53,771 nucleotides of DNA. Source: an uncultured bacterium. Lineage in GTDB: Bacteria > Cyanobacteriota > Vampirovibrionia > Gastranaerophilales > Gastranaerophilaceae. Shown piece by piece: positions 15,707 through 30,700 of this stretch (its first letter is position 1; each line of letters opens with the position of its first letter). Made by a program: the position numbers and the translations under genes. The stretch is taken from contig URFH01000018.1 of assembly GCA_900547155.1 (NCBI GenBank), positions 1-53,771 of the forward strand. The letters are read 5' to 3'. The notes under the pieces were generated by a model that worked only from the letters and a program-made list of their open reading frames with translations, was not told where the DNA came from and ran no database searches.

Positions 15707-18700
15707 TTGAATAATACAATTACTGCCTATGATTACGGCTATGGCGGTGCGATTTATCTAAATGGACCATTAATAATCAACAATTCTATTTTCAGCGGCA
15801 ATTTCGCCACTTCAAACCAAACAAGCAGCGGCGCTCTGTATGGCGGAGCGATATCCGCGAATGATGGCTCTATAACAATAATAACCGATTCGCAGTTTCT
15901 GAATAATAATTTAAGCGGCAAAAAAACAGCCAGTGTAATGAATGGCGGTGCGTACTACGGTGGAAGCAAGGTTAAATTGACACTTATCTCAAAGGACAAA
16001 GATGTACTGTTTGACGGAAACTACTACGCGACATCAACAGCAAGCTCCGCTACCAAATATTCCGACGGGATTTATATTGGAGAAAATTCTCAATTGAACC
16101 TCAATGCAGGGGAACATAATATTATCTTTAACGACAAGATACAATCAAAGGATTCTACAGCCGTTATAAATATTAATGCAGCAGGTACATGGGATGATTC
16201 TGAAAATTCAAAGCCTGATGGCAATTATATCCCCACATGGGCGCCAACAACCGGCACAATCGAGTTGAATGAGGATATGAACAACGCTAAAGGTGACTTA
16301 AACATATACGGCGGCACATTAAAACTCGGATGGAACACAACAAATAAATATGGCCAATCTGTAACAACAAAATTCTTTAACACAGCGTCGAACACCTTGA
16401 ATTTTGCGGGCGGGACAATAGACCTTGTTAATGGAAAGTCCGATTCAATTAGTGCAGGCACATTTGAGGGTTCCGGCGGAACTCTGATTATGGACGCAGA
16501 CCTTTCTGCTGCGACAAACGATAAATTCACCATAAGCACCCTCACTGACGGTTCAAAAGTCGCAATCGGCGGGCTAAACCTCACATCAGATTCAGCCGGC
16601 AGCAGCTCAACAATCACTGTTGCAACAAAACCGCTTGAACTTGACCTGCTCTACAACAAAATTTTTACAACAAATAAATTATATGAAATGTCCTCACCGC
16701 AAGCCGGTCAAATTCAGCTTGATGTTATGCAGTCAGGATATAAAACGCTCGATTTGGCTTACCATACAGCCGGCCCGATACGTTATTACCGGTTGTCAGG
16801 CGATGAAACCATTTATTCAAATGGCGATATGGGGGCGGGAAATTTAACTATTGACGGCGACGGGCACTCTATCACCGGAGAAGAGGACACGATTAGTCTT
16901 TCAGCAGCGGCCGGAGATAATTTGAATCTTCAAAATATCGGTGCATATTCAAAAACACTTGCTGATGCTTCAACCTCAGGCGCAATTCTCTTTAGCGACG
17001 GAAATTATTATACAGTAAATATTGAAAATAAAGGTTTAAATGGCTTCAAATTTACCTCTAACAATCCGGCCGACCAGGTATTATATAATAATAAATCCGG
17101 TACTATTAATTTATTAAATACTGTTATAAGCGGAAACAGCAATAAAACCACAACTTCAAACTATTCGGTTAATGGCTGTGCTGTATATTCTGCGGGAAAT
17201 ATGACTATTTCCGGCACAATATTTGATTCAAATACAGCAGATTCTTACTATTACACCTACGGCGGGGCAATAAGCAATGCTAAAGACGCGGTTATGAAGA
17301 TTTCGGATAGTATATTTACTAAAAATAGCGCGACAATGTCGAGCAGCTCAGGATATGGTGCAATGGGCGGTGCAATTTACAATCTGGGCGAACTTGTGGT
17401 AAATAACTCCGTTTTTGCACAGAATACTGCTTCTTCCTCCTCGTCATCCACTGCGGGTAACGCAGATGTTTTTGGCGGAGCAATATACAACTATGGCGGC
17501 AGTCTGACGGTTTTAAACAGCGTTTTTCAGAACAATAATGCTACAGCATCTGTCGCAAGTGTCTACGGCGGAGCCATTGCAAGTTCGGGCGGCAGTTTAA
17601 TAATCTCAAATTCAATCTTTGCAGGAAATACTTCAAAAGTTACGGGCGGTGCAATAAGGATAAACAACGGTGATGTAACCATATCCGGCAGTACTTTTGA
17701 GGAAAATAAAGCCGGTAGTTACGGCGGAGCCATTGCTTCGGGCGGAAATTTGACCATTTCTGATTCAATATTCAAAAACAATTCCAACATATCGAGCAGT
17801 GCTTATACTGCTGATGGCGGTGCGTTATATATTTCCGGAAAGGCCCTCATTTCTAATACCATTTTCTCCGGCAATTATGTATCTACCTCCTCATCTACTG
17901 ATGAATCTTCCGCCCGGGGCGGTGCAATTTATAACAGCAACGGAACTATCACCATAATTGACAGTTCTTTTGTCAATAATTATGTATCATCGGACTATGG
18001 TTATGGAGGTGCGATTTATAACAATGGTGGCACTATTTCTATAGTTGCCAGAGATAAAGATGTAGTTTTTGACGGAAATTATGAAAAATACTGGGAGAGC
18101 GAAGACAAAACATCACAGGCTATTTACATCCCTTCAGGTACTTTGAATCTCAATGCCGGTTCAAACGATATAATAATAAATGACGTAATATATAGCAGCC
18201 GCGGAACAATAAACATAAACCTTGCAGGCACAAGTACAAATGACAGCACTCCTAATGGAAATTTTATTCCGCAGTGGGCAGGTACTACAGGCAGGGTTGT
18301 AATCAATAACGAAATGACCATGTTCAACAGTACTGTTATGAATATTTACGGCGGAACAGTAAAAGTTGGGGCTGCGCATACAGATTCGTTGGGAAATTCT
18401 GTTAATCCCACTGTCAGCGCCGGCACAATCAATCTTTACGGCGGAACACTGGACTTGGCGAACGGTTCAACTGATTCTTTAAGCGGATTGTGTAATATTT
18501 ACGGCGACACTAATATTATGATAGATGTTGACCGTGCAAATGCCTATTTGGACAGCTTTACGAACAAAACCTCCATTACTCCGACAGGTACTCTCAAGAT
18601 TACTGCAATAAACATAATTTCTGACAAAAACAGTGCTGAATCTCTGAACTTTAAGTTAAATAGCTTTGATGTTTTGAACACGGTTACTTATACAAACAAA

Positions 18701-21700
18701 TATAAATATAATATATCAAAAGATAGCAATTATTTAAAATTTACCTCAAGCTCGGTTTCTGACAGCTTTTCGAAAGCTCTGGCGGATACTTCTGAATATA
18801 AGACATTTTCATTGACTGATAATTATGTTGCTAATAATTATACAACAATAAATAAGGGTACAAATTTCTTCATTTACGGTAATGGCTATTCATTATCCGG
18901 CGGGGCTAACCATGCTTTTACAATACAAGCCGGACAAAACTTAAATATAAGCAGGGTCGGCAAATTTACCCTAACTGAGGTCGCAGAAAGAACAACAGGA
19001 GCTATTCCGAAGTTTTATGCCGACGGAACAATAAAATATTACACTTTGACAATTGACAATCCCGGAATGAATGGATTTGGAGTTGTTGCTTCTGTTGCCT
19101 CAAATGCTTCATTAATATATAGTTCAGGGGTAATCAATATTGACAATTCTGTAATTTCCAACAACAATAATGAATCGTCTTACTCAGTCAATGGCTCTGC
19201 TATATACGCAAATCCCGCTGCCTCTACTATCATAACGGACAGCATTTTTAGTGGAAATAATGTAAACAGCACAGATAGTCAATCCTATGGCGGAGCAATT
19301 TACAGCACATCCGGCTCCAATCTGACAATTTCTAATAGTATATTTACCGGCAATCAGGCAACCGCTGATAATGCGGCACACGGAGGTGCGATTTACTCCT
19401 ACGGCAATGTAAATATAAAAAATAGCGTATTTATAGACAATAATGCGGAATCAGCGAATTCTTACGCTTATGGCGGTGCGCTGTATTCAAACGGATTTAC
19501 GACGATAAAAAATACTGTATTCAAAAATAATACGGCCGGTTCCGGCGGAAGTTCGGCTTACATCTATGGTGGTGCGATTTCCGGTGAATCTACAAACTTG
19601 ATGATTTTAACTAATTCTGTTTTTGACGCAAATAGCGCATTTGGAACTGCAACCAATACAAACGGTGTATATGGCGGTGCAATATTCAAAGATAGCGGCC
19701 AACTTGTGCTAATCGACTCCGTGTTTACAAACAACAGTGCGATTTCTAAAAGTTTCCGTGCAAATGGCGGTGCTATAGGTATACACGGCACCTACGGCGC
19801 TACATTGGGCCTGATTGCAAAAGATAAAGATGTTCTTTTCGAGGGTAATTACATTTCAACTGACGGCGGAACTACCAAAGTGTCGAATGCAGTCTATGTA
19901 CAAAGCACGACATTTAATCTCAATGCCGGCGAACACAATATTATTTTCAATGACAGAATTACGGGTAATTACGGTACTTTGAATATAAACCAGACCGGCA
20001 CATGGGATGATACAACAAACCCGTCAACCCCTGACGGCAATTTTATCCCTACATGGGCGCCAACAACCGGCACAATCGAGCTCAATGAAGATATGTCCGG
20101 CTATGCACCGAACATAGTAAACTTCTACGGCGGCACATTAAAACTCGGAGAAGACCGTACAAACACTTATTCTCAAGCAGTAACCCCTAAATTCTTCAAG
20201 GCAAGAGATTTGAACTTCTACGGCGGCACGCTCAATCTTCAAAACCAAAAAATTGATGATATAACTATCACAAACCTTACCGGTTCTGTTGATTCGGAGG
20301 GCAATGCACTCGGGAACCTCAAAATCGACGCAAATTTGAGCACCGGTGCGGCTGATAATTTCACAATATCCGGAACCGCTGCCGGAAAGCTCAATATTTC
20401 AGGTATAAATATTCTCGCAGATGGTTCAGCAGGCTCAATTACAGTATTCAAAAACGAAATATCTCCCGAGCTTGAGGTACTTACTACTTACACGAATAAG
20501 ATGAAGTACATTTTCACTCCATCGTCCACAGCCGGTGTGTTGACTGTTGGCTCCGGCGATTCTGCGAGCAATATGTACTTCGGTCTGGCTTCTGCACTTG
20601 CAGATACTGACGCACTGCGCTCATTCTCGGTGACAGATGATTACACGGCTGCAACGAATCTCGGCACTATGCAGGGCGAAAACTCCACATTAGTCATTTT
20701 CGGCAACAGAAAAAATATTAACGGCGATTCACACAGCGGAATGACTGTTAAACCAGGTCAAACCGTTAATATCCGCGATGTTGGCGCTTTTTCAACAGTT
20801 GAATTAACAGATTCTACTGCCGGAGTGTACGAAAAATATTATGCTGACGGTTCAGTAAAATATTACAACACAACTTTGACACAGAAAGGGCTCAATGGCT
20901 TTGTAAATCTTGCTTCCGGTGATAGCGGCACTGTTTTGGGTTCTGCAATTTACAATTCCGGCACAATAAATATTCAGGATTCAGTTATATCAGAAAACAA
21001 CCTGACAACAAGCGAAGAAATCAACCTTAGTGGCGGCGCAATTTATAACAACGGAACAATGAATGTTGATGGCGCTCTCTTCTATATGAATGCAATAAAT
21101 GCAACAACTATGGCTGCAAACGGCGGTGCAATTTACAATGACGGCTCAATGGCCGTCAATGACAGCATTTTCTACGCAAACAACAGTGTTTCTGAAAGAC
21201 ATGCTCGCGGCGGGGCCATACGCAATAACTCCGGCACGCAATATATTACAAATTCATCGTTTGCATACAATTATGCAAATTCAACATCTCTTACTGAGTC
21301 TAATACCACAGCATTGGGCGGTGCAATTTACAACGAAGCAAATCTATATATTGAAAACACCGCTTTTTACAAAAACCACACAAATGGATTTACTGCTCAC
21401 GGCGGTGCAATACAAAACGCAGGCAATTTGACAATTGTTTCTTCAATATTCGACGGCAACTACTCAGAGGGGGGCACTCAGAACAGCACAGACGCACGCG
21501 GCGGCGCAATTTACAACACAGGCAATTTGACCCTCATTGATACTTCTTTTATCAACAATTATGTTACGGCAACAAGAAATTATTACGGCGCTGCAATGTA
21601 TATTAATTCGACAACAAATATAATCGCAAAAAATCAGGATGTCCTTTTTGAAGGCAATTATTCGAGAAACCAGGGCACTACCGCCAAACTTTCAAATGGT

Positions 21701-24700
21701 ATATTTGTTAATAGCAGCGGTGGAGAGTTAAATCTTAATGCCGGAGCTAAAAATATCATTTTTAACGACAGAATAACAGGTGCCGGTCAAAATTTTGATA
21801 CTTTTACTATTTCTATCAATAAAACCGGTACATGGGATGATACTGAATCGCCGTTTGCACCTGACGGCAATAAAATTCCCGTATGGGCACCCACAACAGG
21901 CACAATTGAGCTGAATGAGGACATGTCCGGATATGTAGGAAATGTGTACATCTACGGCGGCACCGTAAAACTGGGAGAAGACCGCACAAATGTCTATTCT
22001 GCCTCTGTAACACCGAAGTTTTTTGCGGCGAATAACCTTAACCTCTACGGCGGTACAATTGATTTAAGAAACAAAAAAATTGACAATGTTACAATCACAA
22101 ATTTCAACGGAGCTGATGTTTCCGGTACAGCTCTGGGGAATTTAATGATTGATGCAGACCTTTCTGCCGGAACAGCGGATAATTTCACTGTTTCGGGCAC
22201 GGCAGCAGGATATTTGAACATTTCAGGCGTGAATATCCTCACAGACGGCTCTGCCTCCTCAATAACAGTCTTTAACAACGGAAATTCCCCTGTTCTTAAC
22301 GGTTTAACAACTTACACGAACAACAAAAAATACATTTTTACCCCTGACAGCACAATAGCAGGCGTTTTGAATATCAACACAAGCACTGAATCCGGCTCCG
22401 GCGTAATCGGTTTTGACGGGCTGAAAGAAGCACTTGCTGATACGTCCTCTATGCGTTCTTTCTCATTGACTGAAAATTACATCTCTTCCGCTAATCTCGG
22501 TGCAATGCAGGGTGAAAATTCTTCATTCCTCCTTTTTGGCAACCGCAAATCCATTGACGGAAACCAAAAAGAAGGATTTCTGGTTGCGGCAGGGCAAACA
22601 ATGACGATTCGTGATGTTGGACATTATACTTTAACCGAAGTTTCCGAAAGCACAGAGCGTGCGATACCCAAATACTACGCTGACGGTACTATAAAATATT
22701 ATAATTTGACTATAAATAACCCCGGTATGACGAATTTTAGAAAGTATGATTCTTCCGACGCTGTGCAAGGTGGAGTAATAAAGTCGGCAGGAACTATTAA
22801 TATCAGTGATTCTGTATTCTCAAGCAATAATATTTTAGTTGATAGACAGGATGAAGGAGTTAGTGCTTATGGAAGTGCAATCTATAATACGGGTAATCTG
22901 ACACTTACCAACAGTTTATTTAGTAACAACTCATCCTATGGTAACGTTGCGAGCTCTGTTATACATAATTATGAAAAATCTTCTCTAACAGTTAAAGGTT
23001 CAATTTTTGTCAACAATTCTACTACTATTTTTGGAGCAGGAGCCAATTGTGGAGCTATTTATAATGATGAAGGCGATTTGTTGGTTATAGATAGTGTATT
23101 TAGCAGAAATATTGTTGACTCTGACACCGTGGCTTATGGCGCTGCAATAGGTTCTACGATTTCATATGGGACCGGACAAACTATAATTTCAAACTCTATT
23201 TTTAATGAAAATAAGGTATCTTCTACAGGTATAGAATGGATATATGGCGGTGCAGTGCATAGTCCTTATTCTCATATAATAATTTCAAACAGCATGTTCA
23301 CAGGCAATAGCGTTTCCATGAACGGAACAGGCTCTGCGTACGGCGGTGCTCTTTATGGTCGCTTTATTGTGTCAGACACCTCATTTGTTAATAATGCTGC
23401 AATAGCCGGCACTGCCTCAAAGGCTTATGGCGGTGCAATTTCTGTTATCAACACCGGCACTCTGATAGCAAAAGATAAAGATGTTTTGTTTGAGGGCAAT
23501 TATACATCTGTTGATGGTGGCGCAACTAAGGTTTCAGATGCGATTTATTTGAATAAATGGACATTAAACCTGAATGCCGGCAATCATAAGATAATTTTCA
23601 ACGACCGAATTACCGGTGCTAATACATCCGGAAAAATTAATGTCAACCAAACCGGTACCTGGGATGATTCTGACAGCACTGTTACAAACAAAGGTAACTA
23701 TATCCCCATCTGGGCAGGCACAACCGGTACAATCGAGCTTAACGAAGATATGAGCGGCTATACAGGCGATGTTAATATCTATTCAGGCACTGTAAAACTC
23801 GGCGAAAACCGCACAAACACTTATTCTCAAGCCGTAACCCCAGTATTCTTTGCTGCAAATAATCTTAACCTCTATGGCGGTACCGTTGATTTACAAAACA
23901 AAAAAATTGATACGGTAACAATTACAAATTTCAGTGGCTCTATTGACGATGTAACCGGCGAAGCCCTTGCAAATCTTAAAATAGATGCTGATATGTCTTC
24001 CGGCATGGCTGATAACTTTACGATTTCAGGAACTTCAACCGGAAAACTTAATATCACCGGCATAAATATACTTGCTGACGGTGATGCGCAAAAAATAACC
24101 GTTTTCAATAACGGAATTTCCCCGGAACTTACTGTTATCAATAGCTATACTAACGCTATGAAATACGTATTTGAAGCTGATTCAGAAAATGCAGGTGTTT
24201 TACAAATCTCAAGCACTGTTGCCGGAGATTTTGACGGTTTCACAGCTGCACTTGCAGATACAGGAAAACGAAGCTTTTCCGCAACCGGAGATGTTGTGAT
24301 AAAAGAAAACCTTGTCCAAATGCAAGGCACAAAACTCACAATTTTCGGAAACAAACATGCTTTCGATGGCGGCGGTTTCACAGGACTTTCAACAGCAGAC
24401 GGACAAAACCTGGAAATCTCGGAAGCCGGCGCATTCACGCTTACGGAGTCCGCTGACGGAAGCATTTTGAGATGGAGCTCCTCGGGTGAGGCTGTTTATT
24501 ACAATCTTACTGTTGACAATGCAGGTTTGCACAATTTCAGCGGTGAAGCATTGCACAATGCCGGCACTGCTTCTATTGAAAAGAGTGTTATTTCAAACAC
24601 AATTACCAACACCGGCACTTTATCGGCTTCCAATGTGCTTTTCTCTGACGCTGTAACCAACACCGGTACGATGAGCTCGGCAAACAGCATTGTACAAAAA

Positions 24701-27700
24701 ACATTGAACAATTCCGGCACGCTTAATCTTTATTCAACTTCGTTCAACGGGCAGGATTCTTCACTGGAAAACACTTCCAAAGCTGAAATTTCCGGTTCTA
24801 TCTTCAACAAAAATGCAACTTCTGTCACAAACTCCGGAGAGCTTGATATTAAAGCTTCTTTATTCAATGAAAACACGCTCGCCGTTGAATCCTCAGCAAA
24901 CGCACAAATCAGCGACAGTACTTTCCTGAAAAATGCTTCCGGCGTTAAAATCAGTGCCGGTGCTGAGGTTGAAATTAGCAATTCCGGATTTGGTTCCAAC
25001 ACCGAAGCCGCAATTGAAGTTGAAGACGGCAAGGCAATAATTTCCGACGGCGAATTTTCACAAAACGCAACTGCAATCAAGGTTTCTTCGGGCGCAACAG
25101 CTGAAATTACAAACGGTGAATTTAACAATAATACAACCGCAATAACAAGCTCCGGTTCTGTTGTAATTAATGCTTCCGAAAACAGCAAGCTGTCATTCGA
25201 CGCAAATACCAACGGAGCAATCAAATCAACCGGCACACTTACAATAAATGGAGCAAAAAACAGCACAATAAGTTTTTCTAACAACACGGGTTCAAGCGCT
25301 ATTGACGCTGCAGGGCTGAATATTGCTGCGGAAAAACTTATTTTTACGAATAATGCGTCCGGGGCAATCAAAAATTCCGGAACCGGCACGATATCTGCTT
25401 CTGAATTGACTTTCACAAGCAGCTCTGTCGTCAATTCGGGCGATTTGTCTTTCTCCGCTGATACGGGTTCAATTACATTCGATGAAAATTCTGATGTTGA
25501 CAACACCGGAACTCTTTCTGTAATAACAGGAACAGGTGCAAAAGCAAATCTTAACGGTATGATTAATGGCGGAAATATCGTCTTTAATGCTTCTAACGGC
25601 GGTGATATTTATCTTAATAACCGGATTACTAATGCAAATATAAGTTTGAACAGCGGTAAATTGTCAGTTGAGAAAGAAGCTTATTTCAGCGGAAGTTCCC
25701 TTGAATTAAGCGGCTCACTTAATATTGCAAACAATGAAATCGGAACAATAAATCTTACTGATTTTACTTCAAATAATGGCGACATAACCTTTGACGCTGA
25801 CCTTTCTTCCGGTAACAGCGATAGCATTAACGCTTCCTCTGCTGCTGGTACGCTGGGAATCAGAGGGATAAATATTATTAATGACGGCGATGCTTCCCGT
25901 ATTACCCTGTTCAACAATGCTTCTCTTGATGTGAGCTCTTTGAAAACCTATTCTGACACTTCTATTTACACATTTGAACAAAATGACACTGACAAACGCA
26001 TAATTGACGTTATTAAGGCAAATACCACTGCAACTCTCGGTGGAATAGCAAACGCTGCACAGGACACAACTGCGACAAAAGCCTTTTCTGCGACCCGTGA
26101 TACTCAGCTGGAAGACGATTTTGGTGTGATGGGCGGTACGACATTTACTATATTTGGAAACAAAAAAGATATTGACGGCAAGGGCTTTAAAGGGCTTAGC
26201 GTTGCTTCCGGGCAGAATTTTTACCTTGAAAATGCAGGTTTTTCAACGGAAAATGCTATTGAAAAATCCGTACATGGCTTTAGCGAAGGATTTTTGACAA
26301 ATAGCGGAAAATCTGATATTTCTGCTTCAATTTTTACTAAAAACTCCGGTACTCTTATATCTAACTCGGGCACGAATGCGGATTTGATAATAGTTGACAC
26401 ATTATTCCAGAATAACAGCGGCACAATCCTCAATAATGCTGCCGCAGCCGGAATTACCAACTCAACTTTCGCCAATAACGCAGCAGCAGTGATAAACTCC
26501 GGTGATATTTCACTGAACAATACACTTTTTACAAATAATACCGAAACTACAAACGGAATATTTGTACATAACGCCGGAACTTTAAAAATGTCCAGAACTA
26601 CGTTCAAAGCAAACAACGGCGGCTCTTTGAAAACAGCTTCCGGCTCTGAAACTGAAATTAAAGAATCATGGTTCGGCACAGAATCTGTAAGCGATGTAAG
26701 TTCAGCGCTAAACGGGGCGGCTATATTCTCCTCAGGCGTGCTGGGTGTGTTTGATACCGAATTTATTTCAAACAGAGCCTCCGATTACGGCGGTGCAATA
26801 TATGCGCTCGGTTCATCTACATTTGAAAGACTTCTTGCACGCCACAACGAAGCTCTTTATGGCGGAGTTTTGTACAATAATTATGCAGGAGGCACAAACA
26901 GCATAAAATCTTCCGATTTCACCACAAACAGGGCAACAAGCAAGGGCGGTGCAATTTATGCGGACAGCAGCCTGGTCTTTGAATCTGCAAACTTCGGTGA
27001 TGGAACCCAGGGTGGTAAAAATACTGCGGCTCAAGGCGGTGCAATTTACACAGCCGGCGCAGATTTAGAGCTTTCAGATTCCAATTTCAAGATGAACGAA
27101 GCTTCGGATACTCATGGCGGTGCGATTTATGCGGAAACGGGTTCTAAAATTACCTCAACCGGCACGGTTTTTGCTTCAAACAGCGCCAAAAACTCGGGCG
27201 GGGCTATTTACTTGAGGGGAGCTGCGCTGGAACTCTCTTCAGGCTCCTTTACTGACAACACGGCCCTAAACGGCGGCGCGCTTTATATTGACGAAACATC
27301 TTCGGCAGTAATAAAAGACGCTGCGTTTACTTCAAACCTTGTCAAAGGCACGGATTCAAAAGGCGGTGCTATATATAATGCCGGAACGCTTACTCTTACC
27401 GCAGATACGGCTGATATGAACTTCTCCGGAAACAAAGCTTCCGATAAAATCAATGATATTTACACAACCGGCAATATTATTGTAAACGGTTCAAAAAATG
27501 TCAATATAACAGGCGGTTTTGCGGGTGAGGGAACTATTACCAAGGAAGAATCGGGAGTTTTGAAACTTTCTGGAAATAACTCTTCTTTCCTCGGCAATGT
27601 TGTAATAAATAATGGCGCAATTTCTTATAATAAAGCACTGGAATCTGACAAGTTCTTTGGCGGTACAGTAGAAATCATAAAAGACGAATTAGCCGGTAAA

Positions 27701-30700
27701 GACGGGGTGCTTGATTACACAACCGCCCTCGCTGACACAATTTCCGGAAAAATCACCGGCAATGGTACGTTCAACAAGCTTGGAATTCAGTCACTGACAC
27801 TTACGGGTGACAACAGCGGTTTTGTGGGAGCTGCAAATATAAATTCCGGAACAATGATTTTTGAAAAGTCCGATGAAAATGCAAAATTCTTCAACGGAGA
27901 AACAAATATTGCTCAAAACGCTGTTCTTGAATTTAATCTTTCTGTTGAAGACACACTGAGCTCCATTCTTAAAGGCGAGGGAACCTTTAAAAAGCAAGGT
28001 GCGCAAACTCTTACCGTAAAGGGCGGACAGGATGGATTTAGCGGTGTTGTTAAGGTTGACGGCGGAAAGCTTCTTTATGAAAAAACTGAAGATACGGACA
28101 AATACTTCTCCGGCACCACAGAAATCGCTTCCGGAGCCAATGTTGAACTCAATCTTTCAAAAGATGAAACATTCCGCTCACAGTTTAAAGGAGCCGGCTC
28201 AATAATCAAATCAGGAAGCTCCGTGTTGAACCTTACGAATGATAACAGTGATTTTTCAGGCAATGTTTCGATAAATTCAGGCAAAATTCTTTTCCAAAAA
28301 GGTTCCGGTGAAGATAATAATGACAAATATTTCGGCGGTTTAACAACTATTGCGGATGGAGCTGCTTTAGAATTTAATATTGCTCAAAATGCAGAATATT
28401 TAATCGACAAAGCCTTCATCGACGGCTCAACCGGAACATTCAACAAAACCGGTGCCGGTACATTTATTGTTACAGGTCGTCAGGATTCATTCAGCGGGGA
28501 TGTAGTGATAGATGGCGGCAAATTAACCTACATAAAGAACTCCGATTCTGATGAGTATTTTAGCGGAAACACAATAATAAATGCCGGGGCAACCTTTGAA
28601 TCACGCTTAAACGCAGAAGATACTTTGACAATAAGCAAATTCCATGGAAAAGGCACTTTCTTGAAAACGGGCAGTGCAACATTAACATTAACCGGCGATC
28701 AGAGCGTATTTGAGGGTATAACGCTGATTGAGGGCGGAAAAATCGTCTTTGATAAATTAAATGAGGATGACAAATACTTTAGCGGTCAAACTGTAATTGA
28801 AGACAACAAAACCCTCGAATTTAACATCGCAGCCGATGAAGAATTTAGCGGCACACTGCAGGGTTCAGGTGAATTTGTGAAAACAGGCAGTGCGTCGTTG
28901 ATTGTAAACAGCGACAATACAGGATTCAACGGCAATACAATAATTGAAGCAGGAAATGTAATTTTCACAAAAGAAAGTGATTCAGACAGGTATTTTGGCG
29001 GCACAACAACTGTTGAAGCCGGCGCAGAGCTGATGTTTGCCCTCGGAACAGAAGAAACTCTGAACAGCAGCGTTGAGGGCAGCGGCGTTTTCACAAAAAC
29101 AGGCGACTACAGGCTCGATGTAGAGGGTAATCAGTCAGGATTCAACGGTGTAGTGAACGTTTTCGGCGGAACTCTTGCGTTTTCGAGCAGAGAAAACAAA
29201 AAATTCTTCAACGCCGCTTCAATAAACATCACATCAAATTCATCTGTCTCGCTTTTTGATTCCTCAAACGGGCAGGTTGCAAGTTTGGAATACACTTTCA
29301 ATGAAAACGGAACCTATGACAAACAAACCAATCTGAACGGTGCAGGTGTATTGAATTTGAACGCAAACGGGGTTGATGTTGTCATAAACAACACGATAAA
29401 TACCTCCGGAGAAAATAATACTGCTAATTTCACCGGTCAAAGCTTTACACTGGCACAAAACGCCTTTGCAAACTTCACCGGCGATACAAACAAAGCCGTA
29501 TTTAGCGATACGACAATAAAAGCAGGCGCAAATACCGCTCAAATCGGCAATAATAAATTTAATGCGGAATTTAAAAATAATTCTGCGTTGGATTTGCGCA
29601 ATGGAAACGGCACTGCCAACGGGTATGGAATTGCTGACGCAGTATTTGATAATCTTTTGGTTGAAAACGGAACGAAATTGTTTGTCGATATCGACCTTAA
29701 AAACCACTCCGACCAATCCTCTGATTTCGGTGAAGCTCCGGCTGCGGACAGGGTTATAGCAGCCAGCGGCAGCGGTAATATAACACTTTCCGGCGTTGCA
29801 ATAACCCGTGACGGGCTCTGGGCAAACAAAGAAGTGCAGATTCTTGATACAAACGGCATTACTTTAAACGATTTTAATCCATATCTAACAGCGACCTCAA
29901 ATTCTTATCTTTATGAGATTAAAAACTCCTCTACAGCTGGCAATATTTTGATTTCAACTGTGGACTACAATGTTGCTGACACTTTAAAAACAATGCATCA
30001 GCTCTCAACTCCCGATTCCTCCAGAGGATTTACGGTAAATGCCTCAAATTCGCATTATATAACTCTTTCCTCCCTCGGAGAAATGGGCGCAGGTACATTT
30101 AATGTGAACGGAATCGGTGCGGATTCTTCTTCAATAGATGCAAATAACCTCTGGACATTGTTCAATGCCGATTCAACAGATGGAACAATAAGAGAGCTCA
30201 ATATTTCCGCCATAACTATTCAAAACGCAACTACCGCAAACAGCACAAGAAAAGACGGTGCAGCAATTTATGCAAACGGTGAAAATACAACCGTTACAGT
30301 TACAAATACACTAATGACCGGAAATAACGCCCAAAATGGCGGTGCAATCTATTCTAACAACGCTGAAATAAACGTAAATACCTCTCAATTTAACTACAAT
30401 ACCGCACAAAATGCGGGCGGAGCATTAAATAACAGCGGAACTGCAAATATTAATAATTCTATTTTCACAAATAACGAAGCAAAACAAGGCGGTGCAATTG
30501 CAAACACCGGTACTATGACGATTTCTGATTCTTCGTTTAGTTCCAATGAAGCCCAAATCGGCGGTGCAATTTACAATACAGGAAATCTGATTATCAGCAC
30601 AACCGCAGCGGATAACAGGTCAGTTTTCTCTGCAAACACAGCAAACGGTGTTTCAAACGACATTTATTCAACAGGTACATTGACTTTCGCCGGAGAGGGA

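Noticed and set aside
24730..25506. 258-codon open frame antisense to the giant autotransporter, and many shorter ones across 10-37 kb
   Set aside because: They mirror the repeated Ser/Thr/Asn/Gly codons of the sense strand, have no ribosome-binding sites and give low-complexity proteins.
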